DNA of 48,078 nt, from positions 1 through 48,078 of the forward strand of contig JAIEDJ010000168.1 of NCBI GenBank assembly GCA_029068025.1, in the 5' to 3' direction. Within the stretch, counting starts at the first letter, position 1. Each line of letters begins with the position of its first letter. Shown here in pieces: positions 34,175-42,688 of the stretch. The notes under the pieces are model-generated. The model was not told where the DNA came from. It made no database searches and saw nothing but the letters and a program-made list of their open reading frames with translations. Origin of the DNA: Oscillospiraceae bacterium. GTDB lineage: Bacteria > Bacillota > Clostridia > Oscillospirales > Ruminococcaceae. A program made the position numbers and the translations under genes.

Positions 34175-34261
34175 CAGCATACTTGTCGAATAATGTCAAT
34201 CAAATTGCAATTGATCGGAAACCGAAAAAAATTCCCGAAGCTCCGCGCTCCGGGAAGATTT

Positions 34262-35191
34262 TTACTGTTGCTTTATAAACGGCTTTTCAAGCGCCTCGAT
34301 CATTTCATCGAGGTTTCCCGCCCAATCGTGCCAAGCCTCGTCATACGCCTTCCAGAGCTCGCCGAGCTTGGAGTCGAACAGCTTCTGCAGCACCTTCGAC
34401 GCTTTTTTCATCAGCTTCGACAGGTCGGTGTCAAATACCTTGTCAAGAAACACATCGTATTCCTTGTCGAATTTCGCTCTCTCGTCCGGATCATCGAGAT
34501 CAAGCTCAATAATATGATTGTAATCTATACCCTCCGCCTCCGAAAAAGCTACCAGACCCGCTGCGACAAGCCCTGCCGTACACTCATGATGATCGGAGTT
34601 CTTGTTGACCGCATACAGCAGCTGCCTGATATCGTTCTCAAGGTCATCGCTCTTTTCAAGCTGCTTAAAGGTCTTCATAGCGTCCTTGCTTGCCAGTACC
34701 TCCCAGCTGTAGATCCCGGCTGCCTTTCTCCTTTTCTCGAGCCTATGACCGACCTTGTACGCCTTTAAAGCGTATTCCATTCTGCTGACGGTCTCGATCC
34801 ACTCGATGGACAGCTCTTCATCGTGCCAATACTCGCCAAGCTCGGTATTCGGGAGCGAATGAAGGACCTTGATAGCCTTGTCAACAAGCGAGGACAGATC
34901 GGTATTGTATACCCTATCAAGAAAAGGAATGTATTCGTTCTCAAACTTTTCGTTCTGCTCGGGATCGTCGCGGTCGATATCTGTCAGATCCGAAGATCTC
35001 GTAGTAGCCAGGCAATACGACACCAGCGCAGCCGCCACATAAGCTTCAACGCTTGTGCGGTAGTCGGCATACGCTTTAAACTTGTCAAGCTTTTTCTCAA
35101 TATCGCCGGCAAGATCCTTGCTTGCGTTCAGCTCGTAGAACGTCTCCATTGCGTCGTCGTCACATAAGACTTGATAGCTCCAGGTACTCAT
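34262..35191 (-). CDS. tandem DUF4259-like protein
   Basis: 309 aa, soluble, acidic. Two homologous halves are visible: residues ~1-150 (TWSYQVLCDDDAMETFYELNA, YVAAALVSYCLA, FLDRVYNTDLSSLVDKAIKVL, LGEYW) and ~160-300 (SWEVLASKDAMKTFKQLEK, LVAAGLVAFSEA, FLDKVFDTDLSKLMKKASKVL, LGELW). The W-x-LxxDxA start of each half resembles DUF4259. Function unknown. Its start overlaps the end of the DUF5131 gene by 4 bp, so the two are coupled. Confidence 0.75.
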   Translation of the reverse strand: MSTWSYQVLCDDDAMETFYELNASKDLAGDIEKKLDKFKAYADYRTSVEAYVAAALVSYCLATTRSSDLTDIDRDDPEQNEKFENEYIPFLDRVYNTDLSSLVDKAIKVLHSLPNTELGEYWHDEELSIEWIETVSRMEYALKAYKVGHRLEKRRKAAGIYSWEVLASKDAMKTFKQLEKSDDLENDIRQLLYAVNKNSDHHECTAGLVAAGLVAFSEAEGIDYNHIIELDLDDPDERAKFDKEYDVFLDKVFDTDLSKLMKKASKVLQKLFDSKLGELWKAYDEAWHDWAGNLDEMIEALEKPFIKQQ

Positions 35192-35943
35192 AATTTTTTC
35201 TCCTTGTTCATTTTATCAAGATTATTAAGAAACGCCATACCTTTTCGGGCTTGCGAGTGTTCGTCGCAGTGCTTGATGTGATAAAGTATGCCGTCCTTTA
35301 CGAAGTTTGAACCGGTCTGATGAAAATCAAACACCACATTATATTTTAAGCATACCCCGCGGATCTTTTTGACCCACTCGAAGTCGCAGATCCGCGCTCC
35401 GGCGTAAGATTCGCCGCCGACCGAGACCTGCTCGATCTGTCCGCTTGCGAGATACCCGGAAAGCTCCACATATTCAAGTATCGGCGCAACGAATATCAGC
35501 TTGTGCTTTATCTTTGCGTCAAGCAATATCGGAAGACGCTTGTCCGCCATCTCTTGATTCTCGCAGCTCACCGCGATAACGACGTTGTCCCAACCGTCGC
35601 CCCAGTCATCGGGAACGCAGTCCGCAAACCGTGCTATGCGCTTTGTCGGTATAAGGAACACAATGTCGCTACGCTCGCGGATCATATCCCAGGCACTGCC
35701 GCGCCACTCGTCCGCTTCCTCGATAAAGAAATCCGAGGTAAAGCAGGAACCGAGCACCGTACCCGACGGGATCTTATAGTTTCCGTGCCTGTCCTTTTTG
35801 ACGGGATTGTTAAAGCTCGTCTTATTCTTGACGACCACTCCGGATTCCTTGTCACGGAGCGCGTCCAGATGGTAGACATAGCAGTTTTTGCAGCCGGGGC
35901 TGCATTTATGACAGCCGTGCCAGGGATTCCAATTCCATTGCAT
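35188..35943 (-). CDS. DUF5131 (phage Gp37/Gp68-like) Cys-motif protein
   Basis: 251 aa. MQWNWNPWHGCHKCSPGCKN with CYVYH gives the N-terminal cysteine cluster CxxCxxGCxxCY, typical of DUF5131, a family thought to be related to radical SAM enzymes. Other family features: VLGSCFTSDFFIEEAD, FLIPTKRIARF, VVIAVSCENQEMADKRLPIL, and VSVGGESYAGARICDFEWV. Substrate unknown. An inverted repeat (ATCGTC/GACGAT, 35970-36003) lies in the 72-bp gap upstream. Confidence 0.85.
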   Translation of the reverse strand: MQWNWNPWHGCHKCSPGCKNCYVYHLDALRDKESGVVVKNKTSFNNPVKKDRHGNYKIPSGTVLGSCFTSDFFIEEADEWRGSAWDMIRERSDIVFLIPTKRIARFADCVPDDWGDGWDNVVIAVSCENQEMADKRLPILLDAKIKHKLIFVAPILEYVELSGYLASGQIEQVSVGGESYAGARICDFEWVKKIRGVCLKYNVVFDFHQTGSNFVKDGILYHIKHCDEHSQARKGMAFLNNLDKMNKEKKL

Positions 35944-35969
35944 TGTTTTCTCCGTTTTAAAGGAATTGA

Positions 35970-36003
35970 ATCGTCCCGAATATCTTTTGACATTCGAGAC
36001 GAT
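35970..36003. repeat. intergenic hairpin
   Basis: ATCGTCCCGAAT and ATTCGAGACGAT form a 12-bp stem with one mismatch around a 10-nt loop. It is followed by TTTTTA on the plus strand only, so as a terminator it would face the wrong way for the operon; it may instead shape the mRNA. Confidence 0.6.
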
Positions 36004-36015
36004 TTTTATAACCCA

Positions 36016-36270
36016 CTATTGATCGTCTGTGATATCCTCCGGCTTGTATATACACAATACTTCGCAGCTTGACTTTTCGAATACGTACAACCGCCCGCAG
36101 TCGGGGCATTTCCAGACGTCATAGTCGTTCATCTGCGCGAGATCCAAGGTGTCCACAGTGTCGTTTTCGAGTATCTCACACATACGCTTGTCCGAGTAAA
36201 CCGAAAACTCGATATCGTTCGGGATCCGTCCGTTCCACATATCACAGCCGCATTTACAAAGCAGGTGCAT
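36016..36270 (-). CDS. small zinc-ribbon-like protein
   Basis: 84 aa. CKCGC near residue 5-9 and CPDCG near residue 55 make four likely metal ligands (CxCxC ... CxxC), as in a zinc ribbon. The middle is acidic (CEILENDTVDTLDLAQ). The ATG begins 1 nt after the stop of the hydrogenase-chemoreceptor gene, so it is translationally coupled to it. Function unknown; two further cysteines lie near the C-terminus. Confidence 0.7.
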   Translation of the reverse strand: MHLLCKCGCDMWNGRIPNDIEFSVYSDKRMCEILENDTVDTLDLAQMNDYDVWKCPDCGRLYVFEKSSCEVLCIYKPEDITDDQ

Positions 36271-36271
36271 T

Positions 36272-38194
36272 TTAACTCAGCATACTTTCCGCCTTGGAAA
36301 CAAGTCCTTCCACGTGCTGATTTATATCGGTTACTTCATTCATGGCAGTGCTTATATCATTACCCTTGCCCATAGTAGCGTTAATATTGTCGCGTATGCT
36401 CTTCATCATATCGAGGATCTCCAGCATTTTTTCGTTGAGATCCGCAACGATCTCATTGACCGTCTTGATATCGTTGAACACAAGCGCGTTGCTCTTTTCC
36501 GCCTCGGCGACAGCCTCCTGAGAATGTCCCGCAAGACTTCCTACCTCCTGGGCTACGACCGCGAAGCCCTTTCCCGCTTCTCCCGCGCGCGCCGCTTCAA
36601 TGCTCGCGTTGATGGAAAGGATGTTTATCTGCCGCGCGATATTGCTGATGTTCTGCGTGATCTTCGAGAAGCCCGAAACGCTGCCGTTTATCGACTCCAT
36701 AGCGGTGTTGATGTTCTCATTCTGATGCCGCAGCTCCTCGAGAATATCGGCAAGACCGATGATCTGGTCGTGGTTTGTTGTGTTAAGCTCCGAGATATCG
36801 CCGACAGCGTTCTTTACGTCGCCGATGTTTTCGGTAAGCTGAGCTACCACTTGATTAAGCTCGTTTGTTACCTCGCCGATCGCGGTGTTGGTCTCCTCGA
36901 TATGAGCGCTGCGGATATCCGCTTCATGCTGCATATACTGCGCGCAGCTCGTCATAGCTGAAACTCCTTTGATAATGGCCTCCGCCATCTTGCGGCAGGT
37001 CGGGAAACCACAGGAGTGACAATTGTAGTTTCGCTCAGTCTCGGTATGTTTGCCCATTTTTGTGAGCATATCATCGATCTGATCTTCGGACACGACAGTC
37101 TTTTTGATGTCCTCTGGTACATACTGACGTATAAAGTCCTCGGTCTTAAGTGTCCTGTCAAAATGCAGAAACTGCTTGTCGCGGTGCTTCATATCGAACT
37201 TTACGCGCTTGGTGCGGTTGTATTTTTCAATGCCGTTCATAATGCCGGACATTCTATATATCGACATCTGCTGACCTATGGCGGGACCGCTGCCACAGCC
37301 GTGGTCGCAGGAGAGCACATCAAACACATCGGGAAGATCACGTGCGCCGATCGACGAGTACATATCCAGATTTTTGTATACCGAATCTGTGCCTTCCGAG
37401 GTGATGACATTCAGCGCGGGATTTTCAAGCTCCAGACACGCCTTAAGTCCTCCGGGACGCGGATAAATAGCGCCCATGCTTCCCTGAATTCCCGAGAACT
37501 CGAAGTTTGAGCGCACCTTTCTCAAAGAATCAAAGTTTGTGCCGTTTCTCTTAAGCAGTTCGCCCAGACGTTCAAACGTAACATTGTATTCCACAAGACC
37601 CGTCTCGCGAAACTCGTCCATCTTGGCGATACACGGAGACAGCGCGGCGATCTTAGCCTGTTCGCCGAGATACTTTTTAAGATAGATCGCCGTGCACAGC
37701 ATGGGCGAATGTACGGGCGAGAGATTTTTCAGCGCGTCGTGACAGAACTTCTTTATGTAGTTGACGATAGCGGGACATGGTGCGGAGATAAGCTTCGTTC
37801 CCGGGTGCTTTTCAAGATATCGAATGTGTCCCCAGGTGCAGATATCCGCTCCGAAGGAAACGTCATAAATTTTCTTTACGCCGTTCTTGGTGAGAATATC
37901 CAGAACGTTTCTCCAGCAGCCGTCAAAGGACACTTTCACTGCGGGTGCACAGATAACGATGATGTTCTGACCGCTCTTGAGATCCTTCCAGAATCTTTCC
38001 GTATCGTCCTCATAGCTCCGCGCGTTGTGATTGCATATCTTCACGCACGCGCCGCAGCGGATGCACTTGTCCGGATTGATATTAAAACGGACGTTTCCGT
38101 TTTCGTCGTGTTCAACGGTATTTGCCTCAATGGACGGACAAACTCTGATACAGTTGTTGCACGCCACACATTTGCTGCCGTCAAAGGTTATCAT
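36272..38194 (-). CDS. sensory [FeFe]-hydrogenase-like protein fused to a methyl-accepting chemotaxis signalling domain
   Basis: 640 aa, no membrane segment or signal, so a soluble receptor. Order: two [4Fe-4S] ferredoxin motifs (CVACNNCIRVCP, CIRCGACVKICN); an [FeFe]-hydrogenase H-cluster domain (~75-360) with SAPCPAIV, LSPCIAKMDE and LSCDHGCGSG; a CxxCGxxxC Fe-S domain (NCHSCGFPTC, ~393); then an MCP cytoplasmic domain (~430-640) with NASIEAARAGEAGKGFAVVA. All four H-cluster cysteines are kept. The proton-transfer Cys of TSCCP is replaced by Pro, as expected for sensory rather than catalytic enzymes. Inference: H2 or redox state is read by the cluster and passed to CheW/CheA. GAAGGAG precedes the ATG. 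Confidence 0.9.
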   Translation of the reverse strand: MITFDGSKCVACNNCIRVCPSIEANTVEHDENGNVRFNINPDKCIRCGACVKICNHNARSYEDDTERFWKDLKSGQNIIVICAPAVKVSFDGCWRNVLDILTKNGVKKIYDVSFGADICTWGHIRYLEKHPGTKLISAPCPAIVNYIKKFCHDALKNLSPVHSPMLCTAIYLKKYLGEQAKIAALSPCIAKMDEFRETGLVEYNVTFERLGELLKRNGTNFDSLRKVRSNFEFSGIQGSMGAIYPRPGGLKACLELENPALNVITSEGTDSVYKNLDMYSSIGARDLPDVFDVLSCDHGCGSGPAIGQQMSIYRMSGIMNGIEKYNRTKRVKFDMKHRDKQFLHFDRTLKTEDFIRQYVPEDIKKTVVSEDQIDDMLTKMGKHTETERNYNCHSCGFPTCRKMAEAIIKGVSAMTSCAQYMQHEADIRSAHIEETNTAIGEVTNELNQVVAQLTENIGDVKNAVGDISELNTTNHDQIIGLADILEELRHQNENINTAMESINGSVSGFSKITQNISNIARQINILSINASIEAARAGEAGKGFAVVAQEVGSLAGHSQEAVAEAEKSNALVFNDIKTVNEIVADLNEKMLEILDMMKSIRDNINATMGKGNDISTAMNEVTDINQHVEGLVSKAESMLS

Positions 38195-38221
38195 ATCAAA
38201 TACTCCTTCGCTAATTTTAAA

Positions 38222-38270
38222 AAACGGCCCGCATACCCTCCGCTTTGCGGAAGGTAATGCAGACCGTTAA
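38222..38270 (-). terminator. terminator of rny / leader of the hydrogenase-MCP gene
   Basis: On the minus strand AACGG, CTGCAT, ACC, TTCCGC pair in order with GCGGA, GGGT, ATGCGG, CCGTT around an AAA loop, followed by TTTTTT. Only about 25 nt separate it from the next ribosome site, so the hydrogenase-MCP unit may depend on readthrough. Confidence 0.8.
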
Positions 38271-38293
38271 GCTGTATGCTGATCCAAGCAGTA

Positions 38294-39898
38294 TTACTTC
38301 GCGTATTCCACGGTTCTGCTTTCGCGTATCATATTGACCTTGATCTGTCCGGGATATTCCATCTCGTTTTCAATGCGTTTTGCGACCTCGCGCGCAAGCA
38401 CCTTCATGTCATCATCGTTGATATGCTCGGGCTTGACCATAATGCGGACTTCGCGTCCCGCCTGAATAGCAAACGACTTTTCAACGCCGTTGTAAGAGTT
38501 GCAGATCTCTTCGAGCTTTTCAAGACGCTTGATATAGTTCTCATAGTTTTCGGAACGTGCCGCGGGTCTCGCGGCGCTGATAGCGTCAGCTGCCTGCACC
38601 AGACACGCGATAACAGTCCTGCACTCAACGTCTCCGTGGTGCGCTTCAATAGCGTGAATGACCTCGGGGCTTTCCTTGTACTTCTTGCAGACGTCAACAC
38701 CGATCTGAACGTGTGATCCTTCGATCTCGTGATCAAGCGACTTTCCTATATCGTGCAGCAGTCCCGCACGTCTTGCGAGAGCCGCGTCCACGCCAAGCTC
38801 GCTTGCCATGATACCGGCGAGGTGAGCTACCTCGATGGAATGGTTGAGTACGTTCTGACGGAAGGAAGTTCTGTACTTGAGCCGTCCTATAAGACGAACA
38901 AGCTCGTGATTCAAGCCGTTGACGTTCGTCTCCATGACGGCGCGTTCGCCTTCCTGCTTGATACGCAGCTCAACTTCTCTGCGCGCCTTCTCAACTGTCT
39001 CTTCAATGCGCGCCGGGTGGATACGTCCGTCCTGAATAAGTCTTTCGAGAGCGATCCTCGCGATCTCGCGGCGGACGTGATCAAAGCAGGACAGTGTGAT
39101 AGCCTCGGGAGTATCGTCGATGATGAGATCCACTCCGGTGAGCGTTTCGAGAGCGCGGATATTACGACCCTCGCGTCCGATGATACGTCCCTTCATCTCA
39201 TCGTTCGGGATAGCGACTACCGAGACAGCCATCTCGGAAACGGTATCGGCAGCCAGTCTCGCGATGGAAAGCGATATGTACTGCTTTGCCTTTTCGTCGC
39301 ACTCGTCCTTGAGCCGCTGTTCATAAGCGGATATTTTGACCGCTTTCTCGTGATTCAGCTCGCTGTCAAGCATCTGCAGCAAATGCTCCTTAGCCTGTTC
39401 CTGAGTAAATCCGGAGATCCTTTCGAGAATATCCATCTGCCCGGATTTGAGCTGTTCCGCTTCGGCGATCTTTTCGTCCGCCTTCTTGTGTTTCTGGTGG
39501 AGCTGTTCCTCCAGCTTTTCCATCTTGTCGGTCTTGCGGTCGAGATTCTCTTCCTTTTGAGCTATTCTGCGCTCGGAACGCGAAACCTCGCTCCTGCGTT
39601 CCTTAAGTTCCTTTTCGGCGTCGTTCTTCATACGCTGGATCTCTTTTTCGGCGTTGGTGCGCAAAGCGTAGATCTCGTCCTTTGCCTCGACAAGGGCGTT
39701 TTTCTTGAGTGACTCTGCTTTTTCCGTTGCTTCCTCAACGATCCGCGCGGATTCCTTTTCCGCGGACTCGAATTGAGCCTCGGCGGTCTTTATGCGGTGA
39801 GCCACGCCCTGCTTAAAGCAGATAAAGCCGCTGATAGCCGCGCCGACAAGCAAAGCCGCGATGCCAATAATAATGGCAACGTAAAATGGGACTTCCAT
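38294..39898 (-). CDS. rny: ribonuclease Y
   Basis: 534 aa. N-terminal membrane helix (~5-25), long charged coiled coil (~35-190), KH domain (GRIIGREGRNIRALETLTGV, ~225) and HD domain (LNHSIEVAHLAGIMASELG, LLHDIGKSLDHE, AHHGDVE). It is the membrane-bound endonuclease that starts mRNA decay in many Bacillota. AAGGAGGGG precedes the ATG. The upstream gap is unusually long (927 bp to glmM). Confidence 0.97.
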   Translation of the reverse strand: MEVPFYVAIIIGIAALLVGAAISGFICFKQGVAHRIKTAEAQFESAEKESARIVEEATEKAESLKKNALVEAKDEIYALRTNAEKEIQRMKNDAEKELKERRSEVSRSERRIAQKEENLDRKTDKMEKLEEQLHQKHKKADEKIAEAEQLKSGQMDILERISGFTQEQAKEHLLQMLDSELNHEKAVKISAYEQRLKDECDEKAKQYISLSIARLAADTVSEMAVSVVAIPNDEMKGRIIGREGRNIRALETLTGVDLIIDDTPEAITLSCFDHVRREIARIALERLIQDGRIHPARIEETVEKARREVELRIKQEGERAVMETNVNGLNHELVRLIGRLKYRTSFRQNVLNHSIEVAHLAGIMASELGVDAALARRAGLLHDIGKSLDHEIEGSHVQIGVDVCKKYKESPEVIHAIEAHHGDVECRTVIACLVQAADAISAARPAARSENYENYIKRLEKLEEICNSYNGVEKSFAIQAGREVRIMVKPEHINDDDMKVLAREVAKRIENEMEYPGQIKVNMIRESRTVEYAK

Positions 39899-40368
39899 TG
39901 TCCGTTTCCCCTCCTTATTTTATTTGCGCTAAGATGTCAACGAACAGCGCAAAGAATAATTCGGCGGAATAATTATACAATTTTCAAATTTTGACGGCTG
40001 CGAAATTAAAGCGGCTGCCGCAGAATATTGTGCGGTATAGCTGTAATGCTGCAAAAAGCAGACTCGCCCGGTGCCGTCCGTACCTCCTATGAAGTTTTTA
40101 ATTATTTTATTTTTTGGCAATATCCGGAAAATTTATATGGGAAAATTCGCCAATCCCGACGAATCCCGAAAGATCCTCCAAACAAGCAGCCGGATATGCC
40201 AATTTTAAATAAAGCGCAAAAGCGCAAAACAAGGATAGGAAATGTAAATTTAAAGGAGATGGTTTCTCCGTAAATCGTACATTATGCCGCCATAACGTTA
40301 TAAAAATAACAACATCATAAACGTCATGACCCCTCAACGGGATAGCCCGTCCAAAAGGGTCCATTTAT

Positions 40369-40397
40369 ATTTTACTACAATTTTACCGAATTGTCAA
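40369..40397 (-). promoter_or_regulatory. promoter with long leader upstream of rny
   Basis: On the minus strand TTGACA (40392-40397), 17 bp, TAAAAT (40369-40374). The leader to rny would be about 460 nt. Near its start is a hairpin (GACCC, ACGGG/CCCGT, GGGTC; about 40328-40363), then a small GGAGA/TCTCC hairpin near 40250. I find no convincing gene in 39899-40368. Confidence 0.7.
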
Positions 40398-40488
40398 GTG
40401 AATTACACATTTTATTTTGTTAAAATTGTCAATTTTTAAGTAATTTAAAAATTATCTCCAAAAAATGTAAATTTGAATATAAGCTCCA

Positions 40489-40620
40489 ACACCAAGATCA
40501 ACATTTTAAACGTGCAGGAGAAATTTCAAAAAGCAATCCCACTTGGCGCAGCGCCGAAGGCGCGGAGTCAAGTGGGATTGTCTAGGGCAACACTTCGTGT
40601 TGCCCTCAGTCTGTATAAAA
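40489..40620. repeat. GAAATTTCAAAA-type repeat (copy 2, lacking its 3' arm)
   Basis: CCAAGATCAACATTTTAAA, AGAAATTTCAAAA (40520-40532), then hairpins CAATCCCACTTG/CAAGTGGGATTG and GGGCAACAC/GTGTTGCCC. It ends at CAGTCTGTATAAAAA where copy 3 begins. The right-hand TTTTGAAATTTC arm is absent, so it looks interrupted or recombined. Confidence 0.75.
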
Positions 40621-40800
40621 AGCCAAGATCAACAATTTAAAACACGCAGGAGAAATTTCAAAAAGCAGTCCCGCTCGGCGGAGCGGAACGAAGTGGAGCG
40701 TAGCCGAGTGGGGCTGGCTAGGCGGGCTTCGCCCGCCGGTTTTGAAATTTCTTTTAGATCAACAGCCCTTCGTCAACATTTTAAAACCAGCCAAGATCAG
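40621..40800. repeat. GAAATTTCAAAA-type repeat (copy 3)
   Basis: AGCCAAGATCAACAATTTAA at the left, AGAAATTTCAAAA (40651-40663) pairing perfectly with TTTTGAAATTTCT (40740-40752). Inside are CCCGCTCGGC/GCCGAGTGGG and GCGGGC-TTC-GCCCGC hairpins. It lies in tandem with copy 2 and is about 25 bp from the glmM stop. Confidence 0.8.
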
Positions 40801-40825
40801 TATTTCAAACCAAAGCACAGTTGTT

Positions 40826-42172
40826 TTATTCAACCGTCATACCCTTATCGCGCACGACTTTTTCAATATCCGCGATATGCTTATTGCACAGCTCCTTGGT
40901 CTTTGCTTCCGCCATAATGCGCAGCAGCGGCTCCGTTCCCGACGGACGGACAAGAACGCGCCCCTCGCTGCCGAGAGCCTGCTCTGCCGCTTCGACCGCC
41001 GCTTTTACATCGGGGTCGTTCAGCACGGCATTCTTGTCGGTCACGCGCACATTTTTCAATATCTGCGGATAGACGGTCATTCCTTTGGCAAGCTCTGAGA
41101 GGGTACTCTTTCTTGAACACATCACCTGCATGAGCTTTAGCGCGGTGATGATCCCGTCGCCTGTGTTGGCGTACTTGCTGAATATGATGTGCCCCGAATT
41201 TTCGCCGCCTAAGATGTAGCCCTTTTCATTCATGCACTCATAGACATACTTGTCGCCGACCGCGGTCTTTTCATACGCGATCCCAAGCTCATCAAACGCC
41301 TTATACAAGCCGAGGTTTGACATGACCGTTGTGACAACGGTGTTGCCCTCAAGCTTTCCGCGTTCCTTTAAGTAGCTGCCATAGATATACAGGATCTTGT
41401 CTCCGTCCACAAGCTCGGCGTTCTCATCGACCGCAAGGCAGCGGTCTGCGTCGCCGTCAAACGCGAAGCCGCAGTCGAGCTGTTCCTCACGGACAAGCGC
41501 TATCAGATTTTCGATATGCGTGGAACCGCAGCCGGTATTGATATTGAAGCCGTCGGGCTTGTTGCTGACAACATAGGTCTTTGCCCCAAGCGCGTCAAAC
41601 ACGCTTTTCGCGATGGTAAACGCCGAGCCGTTGGCGCAGTCAAGACCGATCCGCTTTCCCTTGAATGAGTGAGTAGCGAGCGAGATCAGATATCCTATGT
41701 AGCGGTTGCGCCCCGCCGAATAGTCTGAAGCTCTTCCGATCTCTTCCTTCTGTGCCAGCGGAACCTCGGGGATCTCGCCGTCAAGATACTTTTCGATCTC
41801 GTCGATAACGTTCTCCTCCATCTTCTCGCCCTTAGAGTTGAACAGCTTTATTCCGTTGTCATAAAATGGATTATGGCTCGCGGAGATCATTATCCCGCAG
41901 TCAAAATCGTCCGTGCGAACCACATACGATACTGACGGCGTTGTTGTGACATGAAGCAGATACACGTCCGCTCCCGACGCGGTAAGCCCGGCGGTCAGCG
42001 CGTATTCGAACATATACGAGCTGCGGCGCGTATCCTTGCCGATAACGATCTGGCAGGGGTGCTCCTTGCCGTAATAATATCCTAGAAACCGCCCGATCTT
42101 AAAGGCGTGCTCCACCGTAAGTTCTTTGTTTGCTTCTCCGCGGAAGCCGTCAGTACCAAAATATTTAGACAT
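40826..42172 (-). CDS. glmM: phosphoglucosamine mutase
   Basis: 448 aa, typical length. It converts glucosamine-6-phosphate to glucosamine-1-phosphate for peptidoglycan synthesis. Start motif FGTDGFRG, active-site serine S99 in MISASHNPF, metal loop DGDADRCLAV (~240), sugar loop GGENSGHII and phosphate loop RPSGTEPLLRIM are all present. AAGGAG precedes the ATG and forms the end of a repeat element in the leader. Confidence 0.97.
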   Translation of the reverse strand: MSKYFGTDGFRGEANKELTVEHAFKIGRFLGYYYGKEHPCQIVIGKDTRRSSYMFEYALTAGLTASGADVYLLHVTTTPSVSYVVRTDDFDCGIMISASHNPFYDNGIKLFNSKGEKMEENVIDEIEKYLDGEIPEVPLAQKEEIGRASDYSAGRNRYIGYLISLATHSFKGKRIGLDCANGSAFTIAKSVFDALGAKTYVVSNKPDGFNINTGCGSTHIENLIALVREEQLDCGFAFDGDADRCLAVDENAELVDGDKILYIYGSYLKERGKLEGNTVVTTVMSNLGLYKAFDELGIAYEKTAVGDKYVYECMNEKGYILGGENSGHIIFSKYANTGDGIITALKLMQVMCSRKSTLSELAKGMTVYPQILKNVRVTDKNAVLNDPDVKAAVEAAEQALGSEGRVLVRPSGTEPLLRIMAEAKTKELCNKHIADIEKVVRDKGMTVE

Positions 42173-42184
42173 AAAAATATGCTC

Positions 42185-42476
42185 CTTATCTTAAAGAATT
42201 TCAAATTTCTCAATTGGCAGCGTTTTGCGAAGCATAATGCGCACGTTCCGCTCCAAATGCAGCGCGTGCTTTTGTCACAATTTGTGATTGTGTATAAAGG
42301 CAGATTCCCATTCGGTGCGCTGTTCTATTTAGCGCTGCATTTTCCGCTGCACTTAGCCGTCAATTGAGCGCACCGGTCGAAAAAATTTTTTATTATTTGT
42401 TAAAATTTTTTCGACCTATTTGAAATTCACTGAACGATCTGCAGTTGATCTTGGCTTTAGATCCTTTGCTGTGCGT
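42185..42476 (-). repeat. GAAATTTCAAAA-type leader repeat (copy 5), glmM leader
   Basis: On the minus strand it starts GGATCTAAAGCCAAGATCAA, has arms GAATTTCAAA (as 42419-42428) and TTTGAAATTC (as 42196-42205), inner CTCAATTGACGG and CCAATTGAGA, and ends CTTTAAGATAAGGAG, the glmM ribosome site. The variable centre holds about 100 bp not seen in copies 4 and 6. Confidence 0.8.
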
Positions 42477-42551
42477 TTGTCGCGTGGCTCTGGGCATGGG
42501 CATTTTAATGCTGTATGGAGCAAAGCCTTGCGGATCTTCCCAAACATATAT

Positions 42552-42581
42552 ATTATAGCGTATGTGGGGCGTGTTTGTCAA
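42552..42581 (-). promoter_or_regulatory. sigma-A promoter of glmM
   Basis: On the minus strand TTGACA (42576-42581), 18 bp, TATAAT (42552-42557). The leader of about 370 nt contains repeat copy 5. Confidence 0.8.
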
Positions 42582-42620
42582 TATGCTTTTGTCAACAAAC
42601 CGAAATTTTGCTGTTTATTC

Positions 42621-42650
42621 TTGACTAACTGCGCCGGAAGGTGATATAAT
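42621..42650 (+). promoter_or_regulatory. sigma-A promoter of the hydrolase-CDF unit
   Basis: TTGACT (42621-42626), 18 bp, TATAAT (42645-42650). Confidence 0.78.
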
Positions 42651-42688
42651 GTAATAACACTTGAATTTTACGGCATAAGGAGCACTGT

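Noticed and set aside
38729..39712. 327-codon plus-strand open frame
   Set aside because: It is fully antisense to rny, whose protein sequence is well conserved; low-complexity Leu/Phe-rich translation.
40107..40364. 85-codon minus-strand open frame after the rny promoter
   Set aside because: Its ATG falls at the expected transcription start with no ribosome site, and the translation is unlike a real protein.
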